Source: Schistocerca nitens (taxonomy: Eukaryota > Arthropoda > Insecta > Orthoptera > Acrididae). Taken from it: a stretch of 64,000 bases of DNA. The notes below the pieces were generated by a model. That model had not been told where the DNA came from. It was given only the letters and a program-made list of their open reading frames with translations, and ran no database searches. The stretch lies in assembly GCF_023898315.1 (NCBI RefSeq), contig NC_064614.1:114173501-114237500 (forward strand), read 5' to 3'. Each line of letters opens with the position of its first letter. The first letter of the stretch is position 1. A program made the translations under genes and the position numbers. This document shows positions 32,871 through 43,090 of this stretch, piece after piece.

Positions 32871-34949
32871 GGAGATGGGACCTGGATAAACTGACTAAAC
32901 CAGAGGTTGTATAGAGTTTCAGGGAGAGCATAAGGGAACAATTGACAGGAATGGGGGAAAGAAATACAGTAAAAGAAGAATGGGTAGCTCTGAGGGCTGA
33001 AGTAGTGAAGGCAGCAGAGGATCAAGTAAGCAAAAAGACGAGAGCTAGTAGAAATCATTGGGTAACAGAAGAAATATTGAATTTAATTGATGAAAGGAGA
33101 AAATATAAAAATGCAGTAAATGAAGCAGTCAAAAAGGAATACAAAGGTCTCAAAAATGAGATCGACAGGAAGTGCAAAATGGCTAAGCAGGCATGGCTGG
33201 AGGAAAAATGTAAGGATGTAGAGGCTTATTTCACTAGAGGTAAGATAGATACTGCCTACAGGAAAATTAAAGAGACCTTTGGAGAAAAGAGAGCCACTTG
33301 TATGAATATCAAGAGCTCAGATGGAAACCCAGTTCTAAGCAAAGAAGGGAAAGCAGAAATGTGGAAGGAGTATATAGAGGGTCTATACAAGGGCGATGTA
33401 CTTGAGGACAATATTATGGAAATGGAAGAGGATGTAGATGAATGTGAAATAGGAGATACGATACCGCGTGTAGAGTTTGACAGAGTCGAAACAAGGCCCC
33501 GGAAGTAGACTACATCCCATTAGCACTACTGACGGCCTTGGGAGAGCCAGCCCTGACAAAACTCTACCATCTGGTGAGCAAGATGTATGGGACAGGCGAA
33601 ATACCCTCAGTCTTCAAGAAGAATATAATAATTACAATCCCAAAGAAAGCAGGTGTTGATAGATGTGAATATTACCGAACTATTAGTTTAATAAGTCACA
33701 GCTGCAAAATACTAACACGAGTTCTTTACAGACGAATGGAAAAACTGGTAGAAGCCGACCTAGGGGAAGATCAGTTTGGATTCCGTAGAAATATTGGCAC
33801 ACGTGAGGCAATACTGACCTTACGACTTATCTTAGAAGAGAGATTAAGGAAAGGCAAACCGACGTTCCTAGCATTTGTAGACTTAGAGAAAGCTTTTGAC
33901 AATGTTGACTGGAATACTCTCATTCAAATTCTAAAGGTGGTATGGGTAAAATACAGGGAGCGAAATGCTATTTACAATTTGTACAGAAACCAGATGGCAC
34001 TTATAAAAGTCGAGGGGCATGAAAGGGAAGCAGTGGTTGGGAAGGGAGTGAGACAGGGTTGTAGCCTCTCCCCGATGTTATTCAATCTGTATATTCAGCA
34101 AGCAGTAAAGGAAACAAAAGAAAAATTTGAAGTAGGTATTAAAATCCAGGGAGAAGAAATAAAAACTTTGAGGTTCGCCGATGACATTGTAATTCTGTCA
34201 GAGACAGCAAAGGACTTGGAAGAGCAGTTGAACGGAATGGACAGTGTCTTGAAAGGAGGATATACGATGAACATCAACAAAAACAAGACGAGGATAATGG
34301 AATGTAGTCGAATTAAGTCGGGTGATGCTGAGGGAATTAGGTTAGGAAATGAGACACTTAAAGTAGTAAAGGAGTTTTGTTATTTGGGGAGCAAAATAAC
34401 TTATGATGGTCGAAGTAGAGAGGATATAAAATGTAGACTGGCAATGGCAAGGAAAGCGTTTCTGAAGAAGAGAAATTTGTTAACATCGAGTATAGATTTA
34501 AGTATCAGGAAGTCGTTTCTGAAAGTATTTGTATGGAGTGTAGCCATGTATGGAAGTGAAGCATGGACGATGAATAGTTTGGACAAGAAGAGAATAGAAG
34601 CTTTCGAAATGTGGTGCTTCAGAAGAATGTTGAAGATTAGGTGGATAGATCACGTAACTAATGAGGAGGTATTGAATAGGATTGGGGAGAAGAGACGTTT
34701 GTGGCACAACTTGACTAGAAGAAGGGATCGGTTGTTAGGACATGTTCTGAGGCATCAAGGGATCACATTGGAGGGCAACATGGATGGTAAAAATCGTAGA
34801 AGGAGACCAAGAGATGAATACACTAAGCAGATTCAGAAGGATGTAGGTGTCAGTAGGTACTGACAGATGAAGAAGCTTACACAGGATAGGGTAGCATGGA
34901 GAGCTGCATCAAACCAGTCTGAGGACTGAGGACGACAACAACAACAACC
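32871..34949 (+). mobile_element. RTE-type LINE, 5'-truncated copy, plus strand
   Basis: Starts within the endonuclease-RT linker ('ggagatgggacctggataaa', equal to residues 'RRWDLDKL' of the 1.6-4.9 kb copy) and ends in 'gacgacaacaacaacaaccc'. It is inserted in the Tc1-like element of 32022-35393. The lack of the 5' part is the usual outcome of incomplete reverse transcription. Confidence 0.9.
32942..34935 (+). pseudogene. RTE reverse transcriptase, frameshifted
   Basis: The first frame, 32942-33508, has 'NAVNEAVKKEYKGLKNEIDR' and 'IMEMEEDVDECEIGD'. A frameshift with small losses near 33480-33535 removes the 'NKAPGVDNI' block. The second frame, 33538-34863, carries 'QFGFRRNIGTREAILTLRL', 'FVDLEKAFDNVDW', 'VGKGVRQGCSLSPMLF', the catalytic 'TLRFADDIVILSET' and 'RRMLKIRWIDHVTNEEVLNR'. 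A nonsense codon at 34861-34863 replaces the Trp of 'RYWEMKKL', about 22 codons before the normal end. Similarity to the 1.6-4.9 kb copy is high throughout. Confidence 0.88.
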
Positions 34950-35764
34950 CTTACAGTACGAAGATCCTGGCGATCGGTCTGTCTAGGGGCGTGAGAATGT
35001 TGACTTGATCACTGATACCAGCATCGTTGCAGAAATGACGCAGCACGTGCAACGTGTGTGGCAGTTCTCCGAGAATACAATCCCGCCACTCGGAAGGCCG
35101 CAATTTGACCCCTTTCAAACTCGCTCAGTTGGCTGTAGGAAGCACGAGTGCCTCTCCGTGGTGTGGTTGCCTGCTTGCTTCACTCGTCTGCACCACACTC
35201 AGCCCTCTGGCTGTGAGCATTGCCTATTAAAGGGTAGACACCGATGTTGTTGTGGTAGCTATGCCATTCGCTATCTGTTGGCGGACGACGTTGAGACCAT
35301 TATCAGTACATCTATTGTCCCCCAGGTGGCATATGCCGTCATAGTATCAAAATCTACGTCGTCTTTCCAGGTGCACTAATTTTTCCGACAGTGTACTTCC
35401 AAAGATAAGCAAAGGGTACCCTTACCCTATGAACGAGAGGTGGCTAATGCATTGTTTAATGTTTATTTCGAACAGTGAGTGAAAGATAAAATTATGATGC
35501 TTAACAAAGGAATACCGATAAAGAATATAAGTTTCCAATTGGAGTCTTGGAACATTGTGAAGACCTGCTGTTACTTTATTTAAGAATTGTATTTCCGCTC
35601 TATTCCGACTAAGAATGAGTACTGAGTAGGCAAGAGTGCCTGCTGGAAATACTTGAGTCGTATATCTAGATCTCCGGAACGCTGGGAAGTCAACTAATAA
35701 CGGAATTTTACGTTACTTGGAGTATACTGGATATTAGGAGATATATGTGATAAAAACTGTGAAT

Positions 35765-36015
35765 GATTTGGGGGTATACAAGATGGAAAATTTGTCACAC
35801 AGGGTTACTACCTCTGGCTTTAGCAATGACTTTCTTCAGTGTAGCCATTGAAGTGAAGTCGAACTGTGCTTGAATAACTGCTGTGGGTATATCATTACAT
35901 GCTGCCTCAGTCCTATGCCAGAGCTCTTCAATTGCAGAGTCTGGCGAGTGGCGGTTTGGTAGTTTCTCAGCAACCCATAACTAGGTGTTTTCAGTGGGTG
36001 AGAGATGGTCCTCCT
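35765..36015 (-). pseudogene. Tc1-like transposase C-terminal relic
   Basis: The minus strand reads 'LWVAEKLPNRHSPDSAIEEL' and then 'FTSMATLKKVIAKARGSNPV', which fits the last 70-80 residues of a Tc1-like transposase after 'SPIENxW'. A stop lies at the Trp position of that motif. No other part of the element was recognised. Confidence 0.6.
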
Positions 36016-36129
36016 GAACTAACGGATTCACGTTCGTGGGACTCCGACCAACGCGAATGTAAATACTGTGGAACAATGAACCGTAGTGTCAGTGGGTCAT
36101 TATACTGCCGGTGTTCGAGACATAGCGCG

Positions 36130-37130
36130 ATGTTCTCATAAACATTCAACATTAAAGAAAGTGGTTTCTGATCGAGAAACTCATTGCGTAATATTCCGTC
36201 ATATTCAGAATGTAGGTAGCGTTAAGGATGCGCTGAAATACGAGTTATTTGTATATCGATACATGTAGTTTACTTCATGCTAGATTGACGTTTGCTGCTT
36301 GCTACTTTCGTGTGCCTTTATTTTAATCGTCTGCAACATATTTGCCATCGAGATGAGCTAACATCTTGTTGGAAGACCAAGTGATCCGCATAGTGATGAA
36401 TGACTCCAGGACGTGATAGACTCACGTTGGCACCAATGTTTACTGCTGTCTGTTGCGTTTGCCTACAGCAGCAACTGCATCAATGTGCGTTTGGCGCGTT
36501 TATGATTTGCCTTCTACTCATTACCCTGTTTGGGTAACGCTTGAACAACGGATGTTGCCGAATTATAGGAAATCATTTACCCCAACCACCACGATTCTTC
36601 AAAGAATCTAACAACTACGTATAAAACATTCTTTGAAGCATCTCAATATTCATGATGTCGTATTGTCGAACTATGTGTCATATGGTGATATAATTCTGAA
36701 AGTACACGCAGTGATATAGAAGCGTCTGCAAAATGTGCTGCATATAGAGTTAGTAATAAAGAAGTAATAAATTAAAACATCATGCCTGATGCTGCAGTTT
36801 TACGGCATAAATAGCGAAAATGTAGTAAGCGATAAACTTTTTTGGTTTCATTATTTTGTGGGAAGTGTCAGCGAGAAAAGTTACTACAAGGTTTGAAATT
36901 ACTCGTAAAGATTGCTGGAAGTCGCTAAATGTGATCATTTTCACATACTTGACGATTGTAGTAGCAGCCAGCGACAATTTTTTTGTTTGGTTTTTGATGT
37001 TCAGTAAGATGTTTAGCTCCGACTACATATTATTCACCAGATCTAATCTGATGTTGATATTAAAGCAGAACGTGACAGCAGGAGCAATAACAAAGGAAAA
37101 CAAGATTAATTATATATCGTAAATACCACA
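36130..37130. other. AT-rich stretch with no recognised gene
   Basis: No coding motifs, element ends or RNA genes recognised. Confidence 0.45.
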
Positions 37131-37134
37131 ACAG

Positions 37135-37279
37135 GCTCCAATTGCAAATATATTTTTATTTCATTACCGGTTTCAATCATTATGGTGATCTTCAGATTGA
37201 TCTAAAAAGACAAAATATGCATATTTATGAAAAATGTACATAATAGAAGCCTGTCAACTATTACAAGCAGTATTGTAAT
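37135..37279. mobile_element. Half of a foldback-type element
   Basis: 'tttcattaccggtttcaatc' followed by 'tggtgatcttcagattgatc' has the pattern of the arms at 6236-6556 and 44565-44885 (an 'accggttt' core, then a 'gatcttcag' block). No inverted partner was found before or after the SINE at 37291, so one arm is missing. Confidence 0.4.
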
Positions 37280-37290
37280 ATACATAGTGT

Positions 37291-37493
37291 TCAAAATGGT
37301 TCAAATGGCTCTGAGCACTATGGGACTCAATTGCTGTGGTCATCATTCCCCTTGAACTGAGAAGTACTTAAACCTTACTAACCTAAGGACATCACACACA
37401 TCCATGCCCGAGGCAGGGTTTGAACCTGCGACCGTAGCGGTCGCGCGGTTCCAAACTGTATCGCCTAGAACCGCTTGGCCACTTCGGCTGGCG
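37291..37493 (-). mobile_element. tRNA-headed SINE, minus strand
   Basis: Flanked by 'atacatagtgt' (37280-37290) and 'atacgtagtgt' (37494-37504), an 11-bp duplication with one difference. Minus-strand head 'gccagccgaagtggccaagc', B box 'caggttcaaaccctgcctcg', common body and tail. Confidence 0.9.
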
Positions 37494-37597
37494 ATACGTA
37501 GTGTGGAAGGTTAGAAAACATATCTGTTGTTCTTAGTAGCACTAGGAACAAGGTTTTATAATTTTAAATGACATGTTGTTATAATACCTTTGCTTAT

Positions 37598-37904
37598 CCA
37601 GAATGAGATTTTCACTCTGCAGCGGAGTGTGCGCTGATATGATATGAAACATCCCCCAGGCTGTGGCTAAGCCATGTCTCCGCAGTATCCTTTCTTTCAG
37701 GAGTGCTAGTTCTGCAAGGTTCGCAGAAGAGCTTCTGTAAAGTTTGGAAGGTAGGAGACGAGATACTGACAGAAGTAAAGCTGTGAGTACCGGGCGTGAG
37801 TCGTGCTTCGGTAGCTCAGTTGGTAGAGCACTTGCCCGCGAAAGGCAAAGGTCCCGAGTTCGAGTCTCGGTCGGGCACACAGTTTTAATCTGCCAGGAAG
37901 TTTC
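37598..37904 (+). mobile_element. tRNA-containing retroposon with 14-bp target duplication
   Basis: Exactly flanked by 'atacctttgcttat' (37584-37597 and 37905-37918). It begins 'ccagaatgagattttcactc' and ends 'ttaatctgccaggaagtttc', with a tRNA-like block at 37804-37879. Unlike a usual SINE, the tRNA-like part lies near the 3' end and not at the 5' end. The perfect duplication suggests a recent retroposition or another staggered-cut insertion. Confidence 0.85.
37804..37879 (+). other. tRNA-like sequence inside the 37.6-kb repeat
   Basis: 'ggtagctcagttggtagagc' is a consensus A box and D-arm, and 'gagttcgagtctcggtcggg' a consensus B box and T-arm. The anticodon stem 'ttgcc/ggcaa' pairs around the loop 'cgcgaaa', which has G instead of the invariant U33. 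The acceptor stem pairs poorly. It is best seen as part of the repeat and perhaps its polymerase III promoter, not as a working tRNA gene. Confidence 0.65.
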
Positions 37905-38239
37905 ATACCTTTGCTTATGCTTTGGAGCTTTTATTAATTGTATCTCTGATTCCATCCATTTGCATTACGTATTTGCTCCAGACCGACCGCGGTTTCTCAG
38001 ATCCGTTAATATTTCTCTTTGGGTCCATGTTACAACTCTAATTCTTCCTTTAAGTGAATTTAAATTGGTTTTCTGGCTTTGTATCACGCCTCGTCTAAAT
38101 TGACGACCGACGGTCTACTATACATAAGTTGGCAAGTCTTAGACCCATTAAGGCTGTCTCATCATGCCTGTATCCTAGAAAGGAAAGAGTGGCTAAGGAT
38201 TAAGATGTTTAGATTGTAAGTAAGCTGCTTAGATTTTTA

Positions 38240-38907
38240 AGTCGGTAACGTCACGTAGCGCTCTCTATGAAAATCACTGGCTGTGCTGTGTACAAAAGTC
38301 TGTGGCTGGTTGGCATTGTTGGAATACTCGCTATTGTAGTGTTGGGCAGTTGGATGTGAACAGCACGTAGCGTTGCGCAGTTGGAGGTGAGCCGCCAGCA
38401 GTGGTGGATGTGGGGAGAGAGATGGCAGAATTTTGAGAGCGGACAATCTGGAGTGTTTCCATCAGAAAGAGTAAATTTGTAATACTATATATCATGAACT
38501 GATATATGTATATGATGACTTTTGAATATTATTAAGGCAAATACATTGTTTGTTCTCTATCAAAATCTTTCATTTGCTAACTATGCCTATCAGTAGTTAG
38601 TGCCTTCAGTAGTTAGAATCGCTGTATTGCAGTAGTTCGAGTAACCAAGATTTTTGTGAGGTAAGTGATTCATGAAAGATATAGGTTATTGTTAGTCAGG
38701 GCCATTTTTTGTAGGGATTTTTGAAAGTCAGATTGCGTTGCGCTAGTAAAAAAATAATATTGTGTGTCAGTTTAGTGATGATCAGAATAAGTAAAGAGAG
38801 GAATGTCTGAGTACGTTCAGTTTTGCTGAGCTGTTTGAAAAACAAATAACGTAAGGGGTTAACCAGTACAGTCATTTATAATTTTTCTAAGGGGACGTTT
38901 CATATTA
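38240..38907 (-). repeat. Probable dispersed repeat of unknown class
   Basis: The block from 'tagcgctctctatgaaaatc' to 'ttctaaggggacgtttca' is recalled as a sequence common in orthopteran DNA, but nothing inside this window repeats it. It has no coding capacity. Inner phrases such as 'cagtagttagtgccttcagt' are locally repetitive. Family and ends are uncertain. Confidence 0.35.
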
Positions 38908-39027
38908 AGATCTGTATACATTTCCACAGTCATCTTGTTCTCAACTACGGGCATTGGTCTGTCCCTTCTTCTCCATACTCTCGCCACCTGCTCATTAACT
39001 GACGCGGCCTTTATCCTGCTGCCCCAC

Positions 39028-39159
39028 CTGCCAGAGGAGAACTCCGCCCCCGGCCACCAGGTCGGCGCTGCTGCCGCCTCCGCCCACGGCTCCGCCGTCT
39101 CCGTAGCTGTACTCGCGCCGCCGCCCCCAGCTCTCGTCGTGCGCCGTGTCACGTGACCC
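39028..39159 (-). CDS. Candidate host exon, minus strand (GC-rich, 44 codons)
   Basis: A GC-rich island in AT-rich surroundings. On the minus strand an acceptor 'gtctcggtttccag' ends at 39160 and a donor 'CAG|gtgggg' starts at 39027. The enclosed 132 bases are exactly 44 codons and open in the frame starting 'GSRDTAHDESWGRRREYSYG' and ending 'GGGVLLWQ'. A second frame is also open. The peptide is Gly-rich and not recognised. A similar block at 52779-52939 could be an upstream exon of the same gene. It might instead be a repeat-borne GC island. Confidence 0.4.
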
Positions 39160-39802
39160 CTGGAAACCGAGACACACATCAAATACCTGACGGCGACATA
39201 ATCACTTGGAGACCCTCCTTAGTAACTTGAAATATGTTACAAATATTGATATTGCCAATTCCACACAATTTTTGCCATAAAGGTATGTTAGTTCACTCTG
39301 GTATTTCCATTCCTGTGGAAAATGTAGACTGAAGTTTCATCTCCATACGAACTTATTTTCATTACACAAATAAAACCGTTCCTGTAGGAGAAGGCTATGT
39401 CAATACATTAAATCATTCATTCATCGTATATCGTGGACCCCAGCAAAAAAGAGATGTGGATGTGGAACGAACCAAGGTATACATAAAAAAGTCACAGGAA
39501 CTTCATAGCAAGTTAATTTGTATGCTGTGTAAGAGATAATTACCACTACACTAATTCCTTTCAAGCATTTGACAGTAAGTTAGAAACAAAGCTGGTACTT
39601 AGTGAAAAGCTATTGAATACTCGCTTATAGTATACTTATTTTGCCTGGTACTGGCATTTATATACAAGCTTCATAAGCCACCGCATACTACTACTAGCTA
39701 TTTCCTTTCCTATTTCACTAGAAAATAGAGCGAGGGAAAAACGACTCTCTATATGCCTCTGTATGACCCATAATTTCTCGTATCTTATCTTCGTGGTCCT
39801 TA

Positions 39803-40564
39803 AGGGAGGTAGGACGTCAAATGGGCCGACTTGGAGCAGGAGAGGCACCATAGAACATTTTAATTTGCACTGGCTATACTTTTACAAATAAATTCATAAA
39901 ACTTTGTCAGCATGACCAGGAAGGATTCAGAATCCACACTCATAGCAGTGGAAATTCGAAAACATAACGAAGTAATTTTTTTACATGTGAAATTTCATCA
40001 TTTTTTCACTTACTAATGGCAGCATTTGTTGCTATAGGTACACTTTTCTTCGTACGCAAGAGAGATTCTTCGATGAATTTTGCACAGCATACAAACCATA
40101 CTTAAAGGTGTATGAAACTCTAGAATGTTCCAAATCTATTAAAAACTGTGGTAAAAATTGAGGTAATTAACTATAAAATTTGTGTTTTTCCTAAACATGA
40201 AGTTTAAAATATAACAGCTCATTCGTTTTTTCATAAATAAATTCTAGAGCTTCATACACCTGTAAGTATGGTATGTATGCTGTGCAAAATTCATCGAAGA
40301 ATCTCTCTAACTTATGAAGAAAAGTGTACCTATAGCAAAAATGCAGCGATTAGTAAGTGAAAAAATTATGAAATTTCACATGTAGAAAAAATTGTTTTGT
40401 TATGTTTTCGAACTACCACTGAAATGAGTGTGAATCCTGAATCCTTCCTGGTGATACTGACAAAGTTTTATGACTTTATTTGTGAAAGTATAGACACTGG
40501 AAATTAAAATGTCCTGTGATGCCTCTCCTGCTCCAAGTCGGCCAGTTTGACGTCCTACCCCCTG
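39803..40564. mobile_element. Palindromic MITE (762 bp) with TA duplication
   Basis: The two halves are inverted copies over most of their length. Left 'agggaggtaggacgtcaaat' and right 'gtttgacgtcctaccccctg' are the ends, with TA at 39801-39802 and 40565-40566. Inner pairs include 'ggccgacttggagcaggaga' / 'tctcctgctccaagtcggcc' and 'gcacagcatacaaaccatac' / 'gtatggtatgtatgctgtgc'. The centre is near 40180. There is no coding capacity. The arms carry scattered differences, so it is not brand new. Confidence 0.88.
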
Positions 40565-41648
40565 TAAGTGAAATGTAAGTTGGCGTCAGTAGAATCGTTC
40601 TGCAGTCAGCTTCAAGTATCGGTGCTCTAAATTTTTTCAGTAGTGTTCTTCGAAAAGAATGTCGTGTTCCCTCCAGCGATTCTCATTTGAGTACAGAAGC
40701 ATGTCGGTAACACTTGCACGCTGTTGGAACTTACTGGTACAAACTAGTAGCAGCTCGCCCCTCGATTACTTCTATGTCTACCGTTAATACAAACTGGTGG
40801 GGATCCCAAACACTCGGACATTACTCAATAACGCATCGCAATAGCATTTTATATGTCGTCTTGTAGGGAAGCAGCCTACTCACGCTGTAGTAAATTCACA
40901 TCAGTCTTTCCATTGTGTGCCAGCCAGTCCGCTGTAACTAGCTCTGACGTCATAAATGTTGCGCAATACTTTTAAAATCAAGTAAATAACCTGAAACGGT
41001 TGTAGCATGTCAGGAGTAATACTAAATTAATATGTGTTGAATGTCAGTTCAATAACTTTAACCATTTTCGAAATTTGGACGTTTTTCTGTAAAAATCATT
41101 GGCGCAACAGAAAAGAGCTAGAGACTTAAAAATTTATATTTAGATTCCTTTTTCATAATAATTTAATAGAAACAGTCTTCTGGATCTCACAAATTAAGAT
41201 TTTAGTTGAAATTCATGATTTTCTGGTTTTTGTCTTAAAAGTTAAGGAAGCAAAATAGATTAAGTAGGCTAATAAATAAGGCTAGGATGTTTAGATTTAA
41301 GTAGAAGGGAGATCCGCTATAATCATAAAGATGTGAGAAGTTTCAATTGAATAACTATAAAACTATAGCGATAGCTTATCTCCAAAGGGCAAGTTCAGAG
41401 CTCGTCTACTGTGTGTAATGTAATTAAATTAATTCTCTCGCCCAAAATATTTGACTTAGCCACATCAGACTTTTATTATGACTACTTACCTGTGTGCTGA
41501 TTGCACATTTAAATTGAGAGCTTCATCGGCCACCAGCAAAGGAAGCGATGATTTATTTAATAACTTAATGTGGTGCATTACTAGCCCAGCGGCTAGTCGG
41601 GAGAGCCGATTTGATCAGGCGTTCCCTTAGCCGTCCGCACCGCGGCTT

Positions 41649-41657
41649 TATATATAA
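41649..41657 (+). promoter_or_regulatory. TATA box ahead of the zinc-knuckle ORF
   Basis: 'tatatataa' stands in a GC-rich setting ('ccgcaccgcggct' before, 'gaacgctgcgcgagg' after), about 90 bases before ATG 41747. A start site near 41680 would leave a leader of about 65 bases. The contrast between the AT box and its GC surroundings is what a polymerase II core promoter shows. Confidence 0.55.
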
Positions 41658-41746
41658 GAACGCTGCGCGAGGAAGCAAGGCCCCCGGCATTCCCGCTCAC
41701 GCCGCGGTGAGTTACGCATAGCTGATTGTCGCTGTTGCTACTCGAG

Positions 41747-42796
41747 ATGTCGGGACGAGGAAGGGGACGTAAAGCTGCTGCCTTGGCGGAGTTGCTGCTC
41801 ACGTTAGCAGGAACATCCGGCAAGAAGAAGAGGAAGACTGCAGCGCAGTGCTTTCGCTGCCAAAAGCTTGGCCACGTCGCCAAGCACTGCAGCGGAGCAT
41901 TTGCGTGCTTGGAGTGTGCGCAAGCACACTACACACGTGACTGCAAGAGGCAGAAGGACGCCCCCTGCACCTGCGCCAACTGCGGTGGCGCACACGCTGC
42001 CAACGCCCGTTCCTGCGCCTACAGAAGAAACTGGCGCGCACCGGAGAAGAAGACGCAGAAGCAAGTGACCACCACACACGAAGATGTGGTCACTTGCACA
42101 GAAGACGTCGTCACCAGGTGCCTTAACGACGCCGTACAAGAAGCCATGTCCGCCTTCAAATCCGCCATGGCGGAAGAGAGGGCGGCCATGCTGGCGGAAC
42201 TGGGCGAGGCTCGGCGTCAGATTGCTGTGCTGACGCAAGAGCTTCGCTCAGCCAAAGCAGCTTCCGCCACAACAGTCGACACCGCCACCCAGGCGACTCC
42301 TCCACGTGTGGAGTTCGCGACGGTGGCCACGCAGACCGACGTGCCTGCCGAAGGGGAGGCAACACAGCACACGACGGACACCGAAGCAGCAGCGCAAGAA
42401 GAAGAGTGGGAAGAAGTCCCATTCCTCCCGCTTCCAGACATGTACAGCGCAAGCGCTGTAACGCAGAAGATCGCTGCATCGCTTCGCGATGGTACATACC
42501 CCCACCACGACAACCCTTATCCTTTCGTTCCACCTAACCATCCTAAACCTCCACCTCCACATCAACCAATTGAGTATCTAGAAGGCCTTCTTGGTCTTTC
42601 TAGGGAGGAGTTCAATCTGATTGACTCCTACCCTATCTTCACAGAGTGGCAAATGCGCTGTATCATCATCGCTCTGGTCAACGGAGAATACGATAAAGCG
42701 GGATGCATTTTGCACAATATCCCAACCGAGGGAGAGCCCTCAGCAACAAGTAAGAAGAAGAAGAAAAATCGTCATATCGACAAGTACAGGAAATAG
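41747..42796 (+). CDS. Intact zinc-knuckle protein, LINE-ORF1-like (349 aa)
   Basis: ATG 41747 gives 'MSGRGRGRKAAALAELLLTL'; an upstream in-frame TTG is not needed. Residues 35-48 (CX2CX4HX4C, 'CFRCQKLGHVAKHC'), 54-66 ('CLECAQAHYTRDC') and 77-90 ('CANCGGAHAANARSC') form three zinc knuckles in the order typical of Jockey/I-group ORF1 nucleic-acid-binding proteins. The RNA-recognition domains that normally precede them are absent. Residues 121-170 look coiled-coil. 'ATQTDV' at 194-199 resembles a dynein light chain LC8 motif. Residues 225-325 are unrecognised, and 336-349 are a Lys-rich nuclear-signal-like tail. Codon use is GC-rich, unlike its surroundings. A role in binding element RNA is inferred. 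Confidence 0.75.
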   Translation: MSGRGRGRKAAALAELLLTLAGTSGKKKRKTAAQCFRCQKLGHVAKHCSGAFACLECAQAHYTRDCKRQKDAPCTCANCGGAHAANARSCAYRRNWRAPEKKTQKQVTTTHEDVVTCTEDVVTRCLNDAVQEAMSAFKSAMAEERAAMLAELGEARRQIAVLTQELRSAKAASATTVDTATQATPPRVEFATVATQTDVPAEGEATQHTTDTEAAAQEEEWEEVPFLPLPDMYSASAVTQKIAASLRDGTYPHHDNPYPFVPPNHPKPPPPHQPIEYLEGLLGLSREEFNLIDSYPIFTEWQMRCIIIALVNGEYDKAGCILHNIPTEGEPSATSKKKKKNRHIDKYRK

Positions 42797-42929
42797 GTCA
42801 TCGGCACTCCTTACCAGTCCAGAAATACCTTCCAGTACAGAAAGAAGATTCGAAGAGATTCCCAGGGGAGTAAAGGCCAACAGGCCACAAACTTCCAACC
42901 GAACCTCCTCACAGTGAGGATGTCAGAAA

Positions 42930-43090
42930 AGGAGCAGCAGCAGCAGCAAGGCCCCAGTTCTCTCCAGACGCTGAATAGCACACCATCTGTGTCGGGAGTC
43001 GCGTCGCGTCAGTATCATTGCTATAAACACCCTCGGATGCCGTATTAAGTTACTCGGGATACGTGTAACCATGAAATCATTTTCGAGTGA
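42930..43090 (+). other. Short endonuclease-start-like segment after the ORF
   Basis: In one frame the plus strand reads 'VSIIAINTLGCRIKLLGIRV', which resembles the first strand of a LINE endonuclease (INxxGxxxK). It then stops at 43090-43110 and no further endonuclease motif follows. If real, the TG...CA element captured the ORF1-ORF2 junction of a LINE. The similarity is short and could be chance. Confidence 0.25.

Larger units (their letters stand above)
32022..35393 (-). mobile_element. Tc1-like transposon split by a SINE and an RTE LINE
   Basis: Pieces lie at 32022-32623, 32787-32870 and 34950-35393. The right end 'ttttccgacagtg' is followed by TA (35394-35395). A second fragment at 53957-54433 covers the same right part uninterrupted: 'cactgctgcctttacagtac' there matches the join of 'cactgct' (32864) with 'cttacagtac' (34951) here. 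This confirms that the LINE is an insertion. The left end is missing. Confidence 0.8.

Noticed and set aside
37804-37879. A working tRNA gene
   Set aside because: The A and B boxes are good, but the anticodon loop lacks U33, the acceptor stem pairs poorly, and the block sits inside a repeat with its own target duplication.
41804-42238. Long minus-strand frames opposite the zinc-knuckle ORF
   Set aside because: They are by-products of the GC-rich codons on the plus strand and show no motif.
42930-43090. A LINE ORF2 following the zinc-knuckle ORF
   Set aside because: Only about 30 residues resemble an endonuclease start and nothing further follows, so it was kept as a weak note rather than a gene.
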